64,000 nucleotides of DNA from Chryseobacterium sp. JV274. GTDB taxonomy: Bacteria; Bacteroidota; Bacteroidia; Flavobacteriales; Weeksellaceae. Made by a program: the position numbers and the translations under genes. Positions 7,277-16,116 of this stretch are shown in pieces. The DNA is taken from positions 434,001-498,000 of the forward strand of contig NZ_LR824569.1 in NCBI RefSeq assembly GCF_903969135.1, written 5' to 3'. The number at the start of each line of letters is the position of its first letter. The first letter of the stretch is position 1. Under the pieces are notes generated by a model. That model worked only from the letters and a program-made list of their open reading frames with translations, was not told the DNA's origin and ran no database searches.

Positions 7277-8857
7277 TTATTGTATTAATTTTTTAATTTC
7301 TTCAAGAGAGTCAATTTCATCCACAGTTTTATCCTTCCGCCATCGTACAATTCTCGGAAATCTTAAAGCAACACCGCTTTTGTGGCGGTTGCTGAAACCT
7401 ATTCCTTCAAAGGCAATTTCAAAGACCAGTTCTGCTTTTACAGTTCTCACAGGGCCAAATTTCTCAATGGCATTTTTGGTCACAAATCTGCTTACTTCCA
7501 TAATTTCTTTATCAGTAAGTCCGGAATAAGCTTTGGCTATAGTAACCAGAGTATCTCCGTTTTTTACAGCAAAAGTATAATCTGTATAGTAGGCACTTCG
7601 TCTGCCGCTTCCTTTCTGGGCATAAATAAGCACTGCATCAATAGTAAACGGATTGATTTTCCATTTCCACCAGTCGCCTTTTTTCCGGCCGGAATGGTAG
7701 GGTGAGTTTTTTTGTTTTAACATCAATCCTTCACTGTTTACTTCTCTTGAATTTTCACGAAGAGAATCCAGTTCTTCCCATTTTTCAAAGTCAAGACTTT
7801 TGGAGATGCTGATGTTCTGAGGCACTTCATTTAATAATAATTCTTCGAGCAAAGCTCTTCTTGCAGAGATGGGTTTTTCTCTCAGATCGTTATTTTCAAG
7901 CTCTAATAAATCGTAAGCAAAGACTTCTATAGGAATTTCCGACAGCATTTTTTTAGTTAAAGTTTTTCTGTTTAATCTTTTTTGTAATTCATTAAAATTT
8001 AATACTTTATCATCTTTTACCGCAAGTATTTCTCCATCAATTACAAAGTTGCCTTTCATGGCTTTTACTACTTCTGTGATCTCCGGAAATTGTTCTGTGA
8101 TGAGCTCTTCTCCTCTGGACCAGATGAAGACTTCATCATTTCTACGGATAATCTGTCCGCGTATTCCGTCCCATTTGTATTCCACCAGCCATTCATCAGG
8201 ATTTCCAAGTTCTTCAGTTTCCTTTTCCAAAGGGTAAGCAAGGCAGAAGGGATAAGGTTTTGAGTTGTCAGGGTTTACATTTTCAGCATCAATAAGCTCT
8301 TTAAAAGAGACTTCATCTGGCAGCCATTTTCCCATTAAGCTATGCATCAGTGCACTTGATTCCTGGCCGGAAAATTTTGTCAGAGCATTGATCAAGGTTT
8401 TATCTGATACCCCGATTCTGAAACTTCCACCAATTAATTTATTGAAAATCAGACGTTCAGTATAGTCCAAGCCATTCCATGAATTCAACACAAATTCTTT
8501 TTTTTCTGTATCTGTTTTCCCTTTTAAACCGACAATATCATTCATCCATTCTGATAAGGTACGCTCTATATTTTCCTGCGGGGGTGGAAGAATCAATGAT
8601 AATGTTTCCCCAAGATCACCCACGGAAGAATAAGATTCCTGAAACAGCCAGTAAGGAAGTTTTGTAACTTCCAGAGCCCATACTTTCATGTAATTGGTAT
8701 TCACATTTCTCTTGGGTCTTTTCCCTGTAAACAAGGCGATAAACCATACTTTATCTTCATCAGGAGCACGTTCCAGATAATCAATGATGGCATCAATTTT
8801 AGCATTGGTCTTATTGGTCGTTTCCAAAGCGTTGATAAGGTCTGCAAAATGTCTCAT
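7277..8857 (-). CDS. ATP-dependent DNA ligase, DNA damage response type
   Basis: 526 residues. An N-terminal ligase domain (about 1-200) precedes the nucleotidyltransferase core with the adenylated lysine K228 in VEYKWDGIRGQ. Later motifs include FVIDGEIL, VFAYDLLEL, EGLMLK and the motif V-like WWKWK; an OB-fold C-terminus follows (RFPRIVRWRKDK). It seals nicks with ATP and is the defining member of the ligase-associated DNA damage response set, in contrast to the replicative NAD-dependent LigA. The start overlaps the stop of the MBL exonuclease gene by four bases (ATGA), indicating coupled translation. Confidence 0.95.
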   Translation of the reverse strand: MRHFADLINALETTNKTNAKIDAIIDYLERAPDEDKVWFIALFTGKRPKRNVNTNYMKVWALEVTKLPYWLFQESYSSVGDLGETLSLILPPPQENIERTLSEWMNDIVGLKGKTDTEKKEFVLNSWNGLDYTERLIFNKLIGGSFRIGVSDKTLINALTKFSGQESSALMHSLMGKWLPDEVSFKELIDAENVNPDNSKPYPFCLAYPLEKETEELGNPDEWLVEYKWDGIRGQIIRRNDEVFIWSRGEELITEQFPEITEVVKAMKGNFVIDGEILAVKDDKVLNFNELQKRLNRKTLTKKMLSEIPIEVFAYDLLELENNDLREKPISARRALLEELLLNEVPQNISISKSLDFEKWEELDSLRENSREVNSEGLMLKQKNSPYHSGRKKGDWWKWKINPFTIDAVLIYAQKGSGRRSAYYTDYTFAVKNGDTLVTIAKAYSGLTDKEIMEVSRFVTKNAIEKFGPVRTVKAELVFEIAFEGIGFSNRHKSGVALRFPRIVRWRKDKTVDEIDSLEEIKKLIQ

Positions 8858-9876
8858 GATTCGGGATTTTCTATGATTTCTTTTTCAGATTCTTCTTCGT
8901 CTTCTCCAAATAAAGTTTCCACAACATCTGCCCGGACTCCGATTTCATTCAGGTATTTTGAAAAAACTTCAGTCTGTCCGTGGGTAACATGTACGAGTTC
9001 GGCTTCCGTAGCCTTTACAGTTTGTAATAATCCCTTCCAGTCTGCATGGTCACTCATGGCAAAGCCTGCATCTGCACTCCGCCATCTTCTGGCACCGCGA
9101 ACCTGCATCCAGCCGGAACATATTGCCGTAGCAGGATCAGGAATTTTTTTGATGATATTACTGTCAAGTAAAGCAGGAGGAACAATTACAATTTCATGTT
9201 CCATCTCTTTTGGACGTTCCCTGAAATCTGCTATGGTATAGTCCGGAAGGTCGATTCCTACTGTTTCAAAAGCTTCATTCAGTTTTCCGATAGAATAGTG
9301 GACGTATATTTTTCCAAGGTCTTCTACTGCCTTCATAATGCGCTGGGCCTTCCCTAAAGAATAGCCAATAAAGACGGATGTTTTATTATTTTCTTTATTC
9401 TTCAGTACCCAATTTTGTAGTTTTTTATTTAAATCCGGAACTTCCAGCCAATTGTAAATGGGCAGCCCAAAAGTGCTTTCTGTAACAAATTCATTACATT
9501 TCACCAGCTCGAAAGGAGTGCTCAATCCATCATTCTGAACTTTGTAATCCCCTGAAATAACAGTCACATATCCTTTATATTCCAGTCTGATTTGTGCAGA
9601 ACCTATAATGTGCCCAGCAGGATGTAAAGAAAGCTTTACGCCATTAATAGTCACAATTTCTCCATATTCCAGACTCTGGCATTCAATATCAGTTCCGATT
9701 CTTTGATGCAGAATAGGTTTCGTAAAATGATGGCAAAGGTATTTTTTCATTCCCCAACGGGCATGATCAGCGTGGCCATGGGTAATAACCGCCATATCTA
9801 CGGGTCTCCACGGATCTATATAAAATTTTCCATGAGGACAGTAGATTCCTTTTTTTGTAAATGTGATTAATTTCAA
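8854..9876 (-). CDS. Ligase-associated DNA damage response exonuclease (metallo-beta-lactamase fold)
   Basis: 340 residues related to the CPSF/SNM1 branch of MBL nucleases. The zinc motif HGHADHARWG is at residues 34-43; HPAGHIIGSAQI and VISGDYK supply further ligands and STFGLPIYNW marks the family. A beta-CASP-like insertion precedes the final SDHADW motif and VTHGQTEVF. It is the first gene of the repair operon on this strand and couples to the ligase gene through ATGA. The presumed role is DNA end resection or processing in the cytoplasm. The region 9877-10007 upstream contains only a terminator for the preceding gene. Confidence 0.93.
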   Translation of the reverse strand: MKLITFTKKGIYCPHGKFYIDPWRPVDMAVITHGHADHARWGMKKYLCHHFTKPILHQRIGTDIECQSLEYGEIVTINGVKLSLHPAGHIIGSAQIRLEYKGYVTVISGDYKVQNDGLSTPFELVKCNEFVTESTFGLPIYNWLEVPDLNKKLQNWVLKNKENNKTSVFIGYSLGKAQRIMKAVEDLGKIYVHYSIGKLNEAFETVGIDLPDYTIADFRERPKEMEHEIVIVPPALLDSNIIKKIPDPATAICSGWMQVRGARRWRSADAGFAMSDHADWKGLLQTVKATEAELVHVTHGQTEVFSKYLNEIGVRADVVETLFGEDEEESEKEIIENPES

Positions 9877-9973
9877 TGGTGTGACTGGTTTTATAGAACA
9901 AGCTTCAAAAACTTAACCAATTTACAATAAACAGTTAATTTTTTGATGATTGAATGTCTGAAAACAGATAAAA

Positions 9974-10002
9974 AAAAGCTGTTTCAATCTGAAACAGCTT
10001 TT
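9974..10002 (-). terminator. Intrinsic terminator of the S41 peptidase gene
   Basis: Perfect 12-bp stem AAAAGCTGTTTC / GAAACAGCTTTT with a 5-base loop. On the minus strand the stem is followed by a run of T (A-run 9971-9977 on the plus strand). It starts six bases after the stop codon of the S41 gene. Confidence 0.88.
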
Positions 10003-10007
10003 CTATA

Positions 10008-11456
10008 TTATTTTTCGTTAAGTATATTGCTTACATGATCAATCCATTGATAATCAGGGATTGTTTTGTCTATGTAATAATCCGGTTGAATCCCTTTTCC
10101 GTCAATGGCCATATCCGGAATACGGAAGCTTTTAGAGAGTGAATATCCGAGTTTAAATTCATTACAGGGAGAGGGAAGGAAATACATATTGGAGATATCC
10201 AAAACCCCGGCAGTTGTAGTTCCAAAAAGTTTTACTTTTTTACTTTGTTTAGCTGCCAGTAAAAACTCTTCTGCGGTACTGCCATTCCTTTCATTGATGA
10301 TAATTCCTACATTTTTTGGATACGGTGAAATTTTATCCATTTTATTGATTCCTACCATATTTCCATCATCCTGCAGGCTTACAAACTTGCCTAAATTCTG
10401 ACTTAACTTGTCGTAGGCTTTCTTTAGATATTCTCTTTCTTCAGCCGGGATTCCATATTTCTGATAATTCTCATAAAAGTCCAGCATTCTCTGGTTATTC
10501 AGCTTTGTAGAATAAAATTGTGTTCTTACGCTTCTGATAGGATTAGTGTAGAGATACGGAATGATTTTAGCAAAACTGTTGTCGCTTCCGCCGCCATTAT
10601 TTCTGATATCAATGATCAGATTTTCTGTGCTTTCAATTTTAGATTGGTTAGCTGTGATCACGCTGTCTATATCTTTTTTCAAAGCTCCATTAAAGGAAGG
10701 AATTCTTAAAAGCAGGGTAGTTTTATTAATTTCTTTTAAAAAAGGCTTTTCTGCGCTGGCCGCTTCAAGATAAGTCTCAATATTTTCTTCTCTTTCAAAT
10801 TTTGGAGAAACTCTTTTTAAGGTAAAATCATTGATTTCAAGATAATTCTTTCCAATAAATCGGACATTGGTTATTTCCTGTCCGGATTTGTCTCTTAAAT
10901 AGTAAGTTCCTTTTGTTTTATCAGTAGTAAGGCTCAGTTTCAATTCATAAGGTTTCCAGTTTTCTGCTCCGGATTGGATAATAAAACCTTTATAAACATC
11001 TCCGATTTTTTTAATTCCTATAGTGTAAGGCTGAACTTCCCAGATACCTTCAATATCAGAATCCTTTTTAGATAAAATTTCTTTTTTAAATTTTTCAATA
11101 TCTATTTTTACCGTTTCAGTTTTATTATTTTCGTGTGTTACTGGCTGAGGCTGCTGATTATCTTTTTCGATCATTTTAATAGAAAAATGACCGGCTCTGA
11201 AAAATTTAAGCCATTCATAAATAGTCTGAGTGCATTCAGTATCTGATTTTGTACTTTTAATCTTATTCAGAAAATCATTATTATGAGCCTGATAGGCAGG
11301 AAGTCCTTTTTTATCGATTACATATTGGTATCCGGCATCATTTTCCTCAAATGTTTTTTTTACCCACTGAAAATTGCTTTCACAAGTACAGTTTTGAGCA
11401 AAGCTAAAAGAAGAAGTGGATAAAAAAATCAAAAAGAGTGTCTTAATTTTAAGCAT
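10008..11456 (-). CDS. Secreted S41 family (C-terminal processing) peptidase
   Basis: 482 residues with a signal peptide (LFLIFLSTSSFSFA, cleavage before QNCTC). The tail-specific protease domain occupies the second half: LRIPSF, DIRNNGGGSDNSF (substrate-binding loop), IIINERNGSTAEEF with the likely nucleophile Ser, and LFGTTTAGVLD. There is no obvious PDZ domain; the first half holds an uncharacterised N-terminal region. It would act in the periplasm or at the cell surface, degrading peptides or damaged proteins. It is monocistronic, with its own terminator at 9974-10002. Confidence 0.88.
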   Translation of the reverse strand: MLKIKTLFLIFLSTSSFSFAQNCTCESNFQWVKKTFEENDAGYQYVIDKKGLPAYQAHNNDFLNKIKSTKSDTECTQTIYEWLKFFRAGHFSIKMIEKDNQQPQPVTHENNKTETVKIDIEKFKKEILSKKDSDIEGIWEVQPYTIGIKKIGDVYKGFIIQSGAENWKPYELKLSLTTDKTKGTYYLRDKSGQEITNVRFIGKNYLEINDFTLKRVSPKFEREENIETYLEAASAEKPFLKEINKTTLLLRIPSFNGALKKDIDSVITANQSKIESTENLIIDIRNNGGGSDNSFAKIIPYLYTNPIRSVRTQFYSTKLNNQRMLDFYENYQKYGIPAEEREYLKKAYDKLSQNLGKFVSLQDDGNMVGINKMDKISPYPKNVGIIINERNGSTAEEFLLAAKQSKKVKLFGTTTAGVLDISNMYFLPSPCNEFKLGYSLSKSFRIPDMAIDGKGIQPDYYIDKTIPDYQWIDHVSNILNEK

Positions 11457-11623
11457 ACATGGTTTTTTAGTTTAATAGTTACAAATCTAACGATAAATAT
11501 ATTTTTTTATGATTTTTAAAGAGTATTTATTTAGCAAAACATTTTCCTTTTAGCTGTATTATCTGAACTTTTCAGCAATATAAATTTGAACGCTGCAACA
11601 ATATTGAGCTTCCTGAAATCTTA

Positions 11624-11631
11624 GAAATTTG
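11624..11631 (+). promoter_or_regulatory. Candidate -7 element GAAATTTG for the SDR operon
   Basis: GAAATTTG lies 24 bases before the ATG at 11655; a TTG at 11604-11606 is a possible -33 element with 17-base spacing. The octamer equals those at 1827, 17157 and 20116-20123 (minus strand). Confidence 0.45.
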
Positions 11632-11654
11632 TACCAACATAAAAAAAGAATACA

Positions 11655-12446
11655 ATGAGTAAAACAATTTTAATTACAGGTGCAGCAAGCGGATTCGGAA
11701 AGATTGCTGCATTTGATTTAGCAAAAAAAGGACACAAGGTAATTGCTACTGCACAGGTTTACCCGCAGATGAGCGACCTTATAAGAGAGGCAAAAGAACA
11801 GGGAGTAGAAATTACAGTAGACAAACTGGATGTTACCAATCCTCGTGATATTGCTTATATTCATGGGAAATATGATATAGATATTTTAATCAGCAATGCA
11901 GGAATAATGGAGGGCGGGCCTATTGCCGAGCAGCCAATCGATTTAATCCGTTCAATGTTTGATGTAAACGTCTTTGGTGGGTTGGAACTGGCGCAGGGAT
12001 TCATCAAAAAATGGATAGATCAAAAGAAACCGGGGAAAATCGTATTTACAACTTCTATGGGTGAACTATGGACTGTTCCTTATGTAGCTGCTTATTGTGC
12101 ATCAAAGCATGCTATGGGATCCATAGCTGAAGGTTTAAGAACAGAATTGGCTCAGTTTAATATTAAAATTGCTACCTGTAATCCGGGTGTTTTTGGAACA
12201 GGATTTAATGACCGTGGGGTAGATACTATTTCCCGTTGGTACAACCCTGAAACTAATTTTACACCACCTTCAGTTTTCGATGGTACTGCAGAATCATTAG
12301 CTCATCAGCTGGATCCACAGTCTATGGCAGAGGTGATTGTGAATGTAGCATTAGATGATGAAAGTCATTTCAGAAATGTACATCCAAAAGATACTGAAGA
12401 TTTCGTAAAACAGCTTCAGGCAGATGCATGGACTGCAAAAAGCTAA
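11655..12446 (+). CDS. Short-chain dehydrogenase/reductase (SDR)
   Basis: 263 residues with a classical SDR fold. The cofactor motif TGAASGFGK is at residues 8-16, NAGIMEGG holds the structural NAG, the catalytic Ser is in TTSMGEL and the YxxxK pair is in YCASKHAM. It is expected to be a cytoplasmic NAD(P)-dependent oxidoreductase; the substrate is unknown. It is followed at four bases by a GlcG-like gene and then an AraC regulator, so the three form a small operon that may sense and detoxify a common compound. Confidence 0.9.
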   Translation: MSKTILITGAASGFGKIAAFDLAKKGHKVIATAQVYPQMSDLIREAKEQGVEITVDKLDVTNPRDIAYIHGKYDIDILISNAGIMEGGPIAEQPIDLIRSMFDVNVFGGLELAQGFIKKWIDQKKPGKIVFTTSMGELWTVPYVAAYCASKHAMGSIAEGLRTELAQFNIKIATCNPGVFGTGFNDRGVDTISRWYNPETNFTPPSVFDGTAESLAHQLDPQSMAEVIVNVALDDESHFRNVHPKDTEDFVKQLQADAWTAKS

Positions 12447-12450
12447 TATC

Positions 12451-12852
12451 ATGGAACTGAATTATAAAACCGCTGAAAAAGCGCTGCATGGAGCAAAGGA
12501 AAAAGCGTTATCTATGAATATTCCTGTAAGCATTGTCGTGGTGGATGCCGGAGGACACCTGGTAGCATTGGCAAGACTGGACAGTGTTTATGGAGTGATT
12601 GATTTTGCAGTTAAAAAAGCAAAGACAGCAGTGATGTTCGGAGTAAACAGTGATGTGATGGGAGAAATCATTTCGGAAGCCGGGATTCACAGCTACGGTA
12701 TGCTGAATTCAAATGATGGGCTTCTGACTATTGCAGGCGGTGTTGTCCTTAAAAACACAGAAGGAAAGATCATTGGTGCGATAGGCTCATCAGGCGGAAC
12801 TCCCGAACAGGATAAAGAAATTGCAGAGGCGGGCGCTTTGGCTATTGCTTAA
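12451..12852 (+). CDS. GlcG/HbpS (DUF336) family small protein
   Basis: 133 residues spanning a single GlcG/HbpS domain: VSIVVVDAGGHLVALARLDS near the N-terminus (shown in part as VVVDAGGHLVAL), AVKKAKTA, and the C-terminal GGVVL, IGAIGSSGGTPEQD motif. Members bind haem or cobalamin-like ligands, or work beside oxidoreductases; the exact role is not known here. I use the ATG at 12451, four bases after the SDR stop, because the longer reading overlaps the SDR gene and adds no conserved sequence. Confidence 0.87.
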   Translation: MELNYKTAEKALHGAKEKALSMNIPVSIVVVDAGGHLVALARLDSVYGVIDFAVKKAKTAVMFGVNSDVMGEIISEAGIHSYGMLNSNDGLLTIAGGVVLKNTEGKIIGAIGSSGGTPEQDKEIAEAGALAIA

Positions 12853-12870
12853 ATTTCAGATATTTGTATC

Positions 12871-13674
12871 ATGGAAAACACTTCTGAGATCATATTCGAT
12901 AAACTGGTTTATTCATGTGCTTTTGAGTCCTACAGAGGTCACGAAGAATTCATTCCGGACCATTTTCTGGGATTTCAGATCTCCGGAGAAACACATGCTT
13001 TTCATGAGCAAGGTAAGACTGTGATTAAAGAAAATACAGTAGTTCTGGTCAGAAAAAATCAACTGATCAGGACTATTAAATATCCTTCAGCGCATGAAAA
13101 GTATCAGTTTATCTCCATCACGCTTGATGATGAAACGCTGAGACAGTATGCGGCTGAAAACAAAATAACTGTACATAATAATTCTCCAGGGAATCAGCGG
13201 TTGTTTTTTGAGCCTAACGATTTTTTTTCCAGCTATTTTACATCTCTTATTCCTTACATTAATAGAACACTGGAGATTCCTCCAAAATTATCAGCTTTAA
13301 AGGTGAAAGAAGCCATAGAACTCCTTTTGCTGAGTAATCCTGATCTTAAAAACCTGCTTTTTGATTTTTCAGAACCTCATAAAATTGATCTTGCGGAGTT
13401 TATGAACAAAAATTTTATGTTCAATGTATCGGTAGATGCTTTTGCCAAGCTTACAGGTCGCAGTTTATCAGGATTTAAAAGGGATTTTAATAAAACATTT
13501 CAGATGACACCCAAACAATGGCTGAAGGAAAAAAGATTAAAGGAAGCCTATTATTTAATTAAAAACAAGGATAAAAAGCCTTCAGATATTTATCTTGATC
13601 TGGGTTTTGAGAATTTATCCCATTTTTATTCTTCTTTTAAAAAGAAATTTGGCGTAACGACTACAGAAGTTTAG
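12871..13674 (+). CDS. AraC family transcriptional regulator
   Basis: 267 residues. The C-terminal double HTH is clear: FNVSVDAFAKLTGRSLSGFKRDF and then KKPSDIYLDLGFENLSHFYSSFKKKFG (cited in parts, about residues 188-262). The N-terminal part is a cupin-like sensor domain. It sits 18 bases after the GlcG-like gene and probably regulates its own operon (SDR, GlcG, AraC). An inducer cannot be predicted. Confidence 0.9.
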   Translation: MENTSEIIFDKLVYSCAFESYRGHEEFIPDHFLGFQISGETHAFHEQGKTVIKENTVVLVRKNQLIRTIKYPSAHEKYQFISITLDDETLRQYAAENKITVHNNSPGNQRLFFEPNDFFSSYFTSLIPYINRTLEIPPKLSALKVKEAIELLLLSNPDLKNLLFDFSEPHKIDLAEFMNKNFMFNVSVDAFAKLTGRSLSGFKRDFNKTFQMTPKQWLKEKRLKEAYYLIKNKDKKPSDIYLDLGFENLSHFYSSFKKKFGVTTTEV

Positions 13675-13719
13675 TATAAATCATTAAAAAAACACAATTT
13701 TTAATATTAGAGTTAATTA

Positions 13720-13860
13720 ATTGTTGGAAAACGCAAAGACACAAAGAGAATTTGGCAGTGTAAATATTCTTAAGATGCAAAGATTTTATCTCCGATAAAA
13801 TTTCAACCTACATAATCTCTCTGAGTTACACTTTTCTGCGTTTTTATGTTTTCCAACAAT
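13720..13860. repeat. 141-bp palindromic intergenic repeat, family 2
   Basis: Outer arms ATTGTTGGAAAAC (13720-13732) and GTTTTCCAACAAT (13848-13860) are exact complements; the sequences next to them (CGCAAAGACACAAAG and CTGCGTTTTTAT) continue the pairing imperfectly. The centre holds ATTTTATC-TCC-GATAAAAT (13783-13801). It lies between the convergent AraC and PRISE-type genes and may also serve as a terminator. A related partial copy is at 43292-43367. Confidence 0.75.
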
Positions 13861-13868
13861 AATTTCTA

Positions 13869-14936
13869 TTAAGGAATCATATTTTCAGCTTTTAATCTTT
13901 TAAAGACATCTGTAAAAGAATCTTCTGTACTGGTATAAGCTGTGAAACCAAGTTTTCTGCTTTTTGACATATCACACATCACTTCCAGAGGTCTCCCCAG
14001 ATCCAGATCGGTATGCCATGCCGAAGAGAGACGGTTGAGATTTTTTTCTTTCAGATTGTATTTTTCTGCAATTGCAGTCCAGATTTCGTGGTCGTTTTCC
14101 AGTTCTTTTTCCAGAGGTTTTATCGTACCGTCAAAACCTTCAGCTTCTACACCAAACCAATCTGCCATCCTTTTCCATAACCATTTCCACCGGAAGACAT
14201 CTCCATTGGTGATATTGAATGCCTGGTTCTTGGCCGATTCTGTGGTGGAAGCCCAAACCAATTGCTTAGCCAGGACTCTAGCGTCTGTTACATCCGAAAC
14301 ACCATTCCATTGTGCCTCAGATCCCGGCCAGATAAATTTTCGTCCTGTTTCCTTACAGATGCTGGCATACACAGCCAATGTGGTCCCGATATTCATCAGA
14401 TTTCCCACGGCGTATCCAACAACCGTGTGTGGTCTGTGAATGCTCCATGTGAAGCCATCTCTTTCGGAAGCTTTGTACACTTCATCCTCCTGTGCATAAT
14501 AGAAATTGGGAAGAGGAAGCCTTGGATGTTCTTCTCTGACAGGAGTTTCCGGTAAAACTCCTTTTTTAGCATAAGCCTCAAATGGGCCCAGATAATGTTT
14601 AAGTCCTGTAACCAGAGCCACATTTTTCACTGATTTTTTAGCAGATAAAACATTTAACAGATTTCTTACAAGCATACTGTTGACACGGATATTTTCCTCT
14701 TCAGTATCATTACGCATCCATGTGGTAAAGTAAATATGAGTAGGAGAGATTCCTTCCAGGGCTTCAGCAAGATTCTGTTCATTCATCAGGTCTGCCTTAA
14801 CAGGATGAAGGCTCTGGATATTGGAGGTTGGATTTCTGGACAATCCATATGTTGTCCAGCCTTGAGCGATCAGTTCCTCAGCGAGGTTACTTCCTGTAAT
14901 TCCGGTAGCGCCTACTATCAATGCAATATTTTCCAT
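13869..14936 (-). CDS. PRISE-type SDR (progesterone 5-beta-reductase/iridoid synthase-like)
   Basis: 355 residues of an extended SDR. The cofactor motif VGATGITGSNLAEEL is at residues 8-22; the family marker VTGLKHYLGPFEAY follows near 110-123, then NFYYAQED with the atypical catalytic Tyr, and WSIHRPHTVVG. Plant members of the PRISE/VEP1 family reduce conjugated enones; bacterial ones have mostly unknown substrates. It would act as an NADPH-dependent C=C reductase in the cytoplasm. It is divergent from nothing and lies upstream of a Crp gene on the same strand's 5' side, separated by 86 bases. Confidence 0.85.
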   Translation of the reverse strand: MENIALIVGATGITGSNLAEELIAQGWTTYGLSRNPTSNIQSLHPVKADLMNEQNLAEALEGISPTHIYFTTWMRNDTEEENIRVNSMLVRNLLNVLSAKKSVKNVALVTGLKHYLGPFEAYAKKGVLPETPVREEHPRLPLPNFYYAQEDEVYKASERDGFTWSIHRPHTVVGYAVGNLMNIGTTLAVYASICKETGRKFIWPGSEAQWNGVSDVTDARVLAKQLVWASTTESAKNQAFNITNGDVFRWKWLWKRMADWFGVEAEGFDGTIKPLEKELENDHEIWTAIAEKYNLKEKNLNRLSSAWHTDLDLGRPLEVMCDMSKSRKLGFTAYTSTEDSFTDVFKRLKAENMIP

Positions 14937-15022
14937 AAGTATTATAAAATTTCTTGTACAAAATTATGGATGATAAGAGGCTTTTATCCTTGATTTGGAT
15001 CATGCATTCGGGTTGATCTGGA

Positions 15023-15607
15023 TCAAGTGTTGTTTAAAGAATTCTTTTTACGGATTCTGCTTACGGTTTCAGGAGCAAGACCAAGATAAGAGGCGATAAG
15101 ATTGTGAGGTACTCTTTTGATCATTTCAGGGTTCTTTTGTGCCAGTTGAAGATATTTTTCTTCAGCAGTATAACCGTTGGAAACAATGAGTCTGTAATCT
15201 TTTGTAACGAGGCTGTTCTGATATAAAATTCTGAAATAACGATCCATCACAGGAATTTGCAACAGCATTTTTTCATAATTTTCCAAGGTGATCATCAATA
15301 CTTCTGTTTCCTCAACAGCATCAATATTCAGTACCGATTTTTCCTGATTGATAAAACTGTTGAAGTCTGAGATCCACCAGCCTTCAAAGGCAAACATATT
15401 GATGTGTTCATTTCCTTTTTCATCCGGAAAATAAGATTTTAACAGACCTTTGCTTACAAAAGACAACGATTTGCAGATATCTCCTTCCTGAAGAAGATAT
15501 TGTTTTCTACGAAGTTTTTTAAGGGTAAAGAAAGTCTGAACCTGATTTTTCTGTTCGTCAGTAATATCAACTTTATTCTCGATATGGGAAAGCAGAACCT
15601 CAAACAT
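15023..15607 (-). CDS. Crp/Fnr family regulator
   Basis: About 194 residues. The cyclic-nucleotide-binding-like domain is seen as LKKLRRKQYLLQEGDICKSLSFVSKGLLKSY (first part QYLLQEGDICKSLSF), followed by the C-terminal winged HTH with NLIASYLGLAPETVSRIRKK. No Fnr-type iron-sulfur cysteines are present. I start at ATG 15607 because the frame before it opens with a TTG one codon earlier. These short Bacteroidota Crp proteins usually control one neighbouring operon; the PRISE reductase gene 86 bases downstream or the PPC/dehydrogenase pair are possible targets. Confidence 0.9.
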   Translation of the reverse strand: MFEVLLSHIENKVDITDEQKNQVQTFFTLKKLRRKQYLLQEGDICKSLSFVSKGLLKSYFPDEKGNEHINMFAFEGWWISDFNSFINQEKSVLNIDAVEETEVLMITLENYEKMLLQIPVMDRYFRILYQNSLVTKDYRLIVSNGYTAEEKYLQLAQKNPEMIKRVPHNLIASYLGLAPETVSRIRKKNSLNNT

Positions 15608-15655
15608 CAAATAAATATTTTATCAAAAATACCACTTTCAACTGCAACTGGAGCT

Positions 15656-16102
15656 TTATTTTTCAAAATCATAGAGATTGATTTCTATTTCTTCATTTTT
15701 AATTTTTACGACTCTTGTATCCAGCGGATATATAATGAATTCTGCTGCTCCCTGGATTTTTGCCTCTAAAAGATGTCCGGCCAAAGCGGTATAATCTTCT
15801 CTTCCCAACGTAATGTGAAGGTGTAGAGTCGGTTTCCCTTCTATCTCAGAGATATTTCCGGAGATATTGGTGACTTCCATCTGTTCTTTAAAAGTCTTAT
15901 CCACATATTTTTTGGTTGAAGGATTAAAAAAACGAAGTGTTGCTTCACTTACAGCTCCTATTCCTGTAACTTCTCCTGCCAGAATATTTTGGCTTTGAAT
16001 AAAGTCCGTTAAAGCTTCTGCAATATTAGAACGGTTGTCAAGACTGACGATGTAGATATGATCCACTTTTCTTGCAGACCAATGGTTTCCTTTGTAATTC
16101 AT
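15656..16102 (-). CDS. PPC/DUF296 domain DNA-binding-like protein
   Basis: About 148 residues covering one PPC (plant and prokaryote conserved) domain: YIVSLDNRSNIAEALTDF, AGEVTGIGAVSEATLRFF and the conserved HLHITLG with metal-binding histidines near residue 100, and AGHLLEAKIQGAAEF. Bacterial members form trimers; DNA binding is known for plant AT-hook relatives only. I use ATG 16102 because AAGGAGATC, a good Shine-Dalgarno sequence and rare in this phylum, lies directly before it; the alternative ATG at 16120 overlaps the dehydrogenase stop. Confidence 0.85.
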   Translation of the reverse strand: MNYKGNHWSARKVDHIYIVSLDNRSNIAEALTDFIQSQNILAGEVTGIGAVSEATLRFFNPSTKKYVDKTFKEQMEVTNISGNISEIEGKPTLHLHITLGREDYTALAGHLLEAKIQGAAEFIIYPLDTRVVKIKNEEIEINLYDFEK

Positions 16103-16116
16103 GATCTCCTTATTTA

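Noticed and set aside
13720..13860. Riboswitch or structured non-coding RNA
   Set aside because: Located between the 3' ends of convergent genes and sharing its parts with another intergenic site, so a repeat is the simpler reading.
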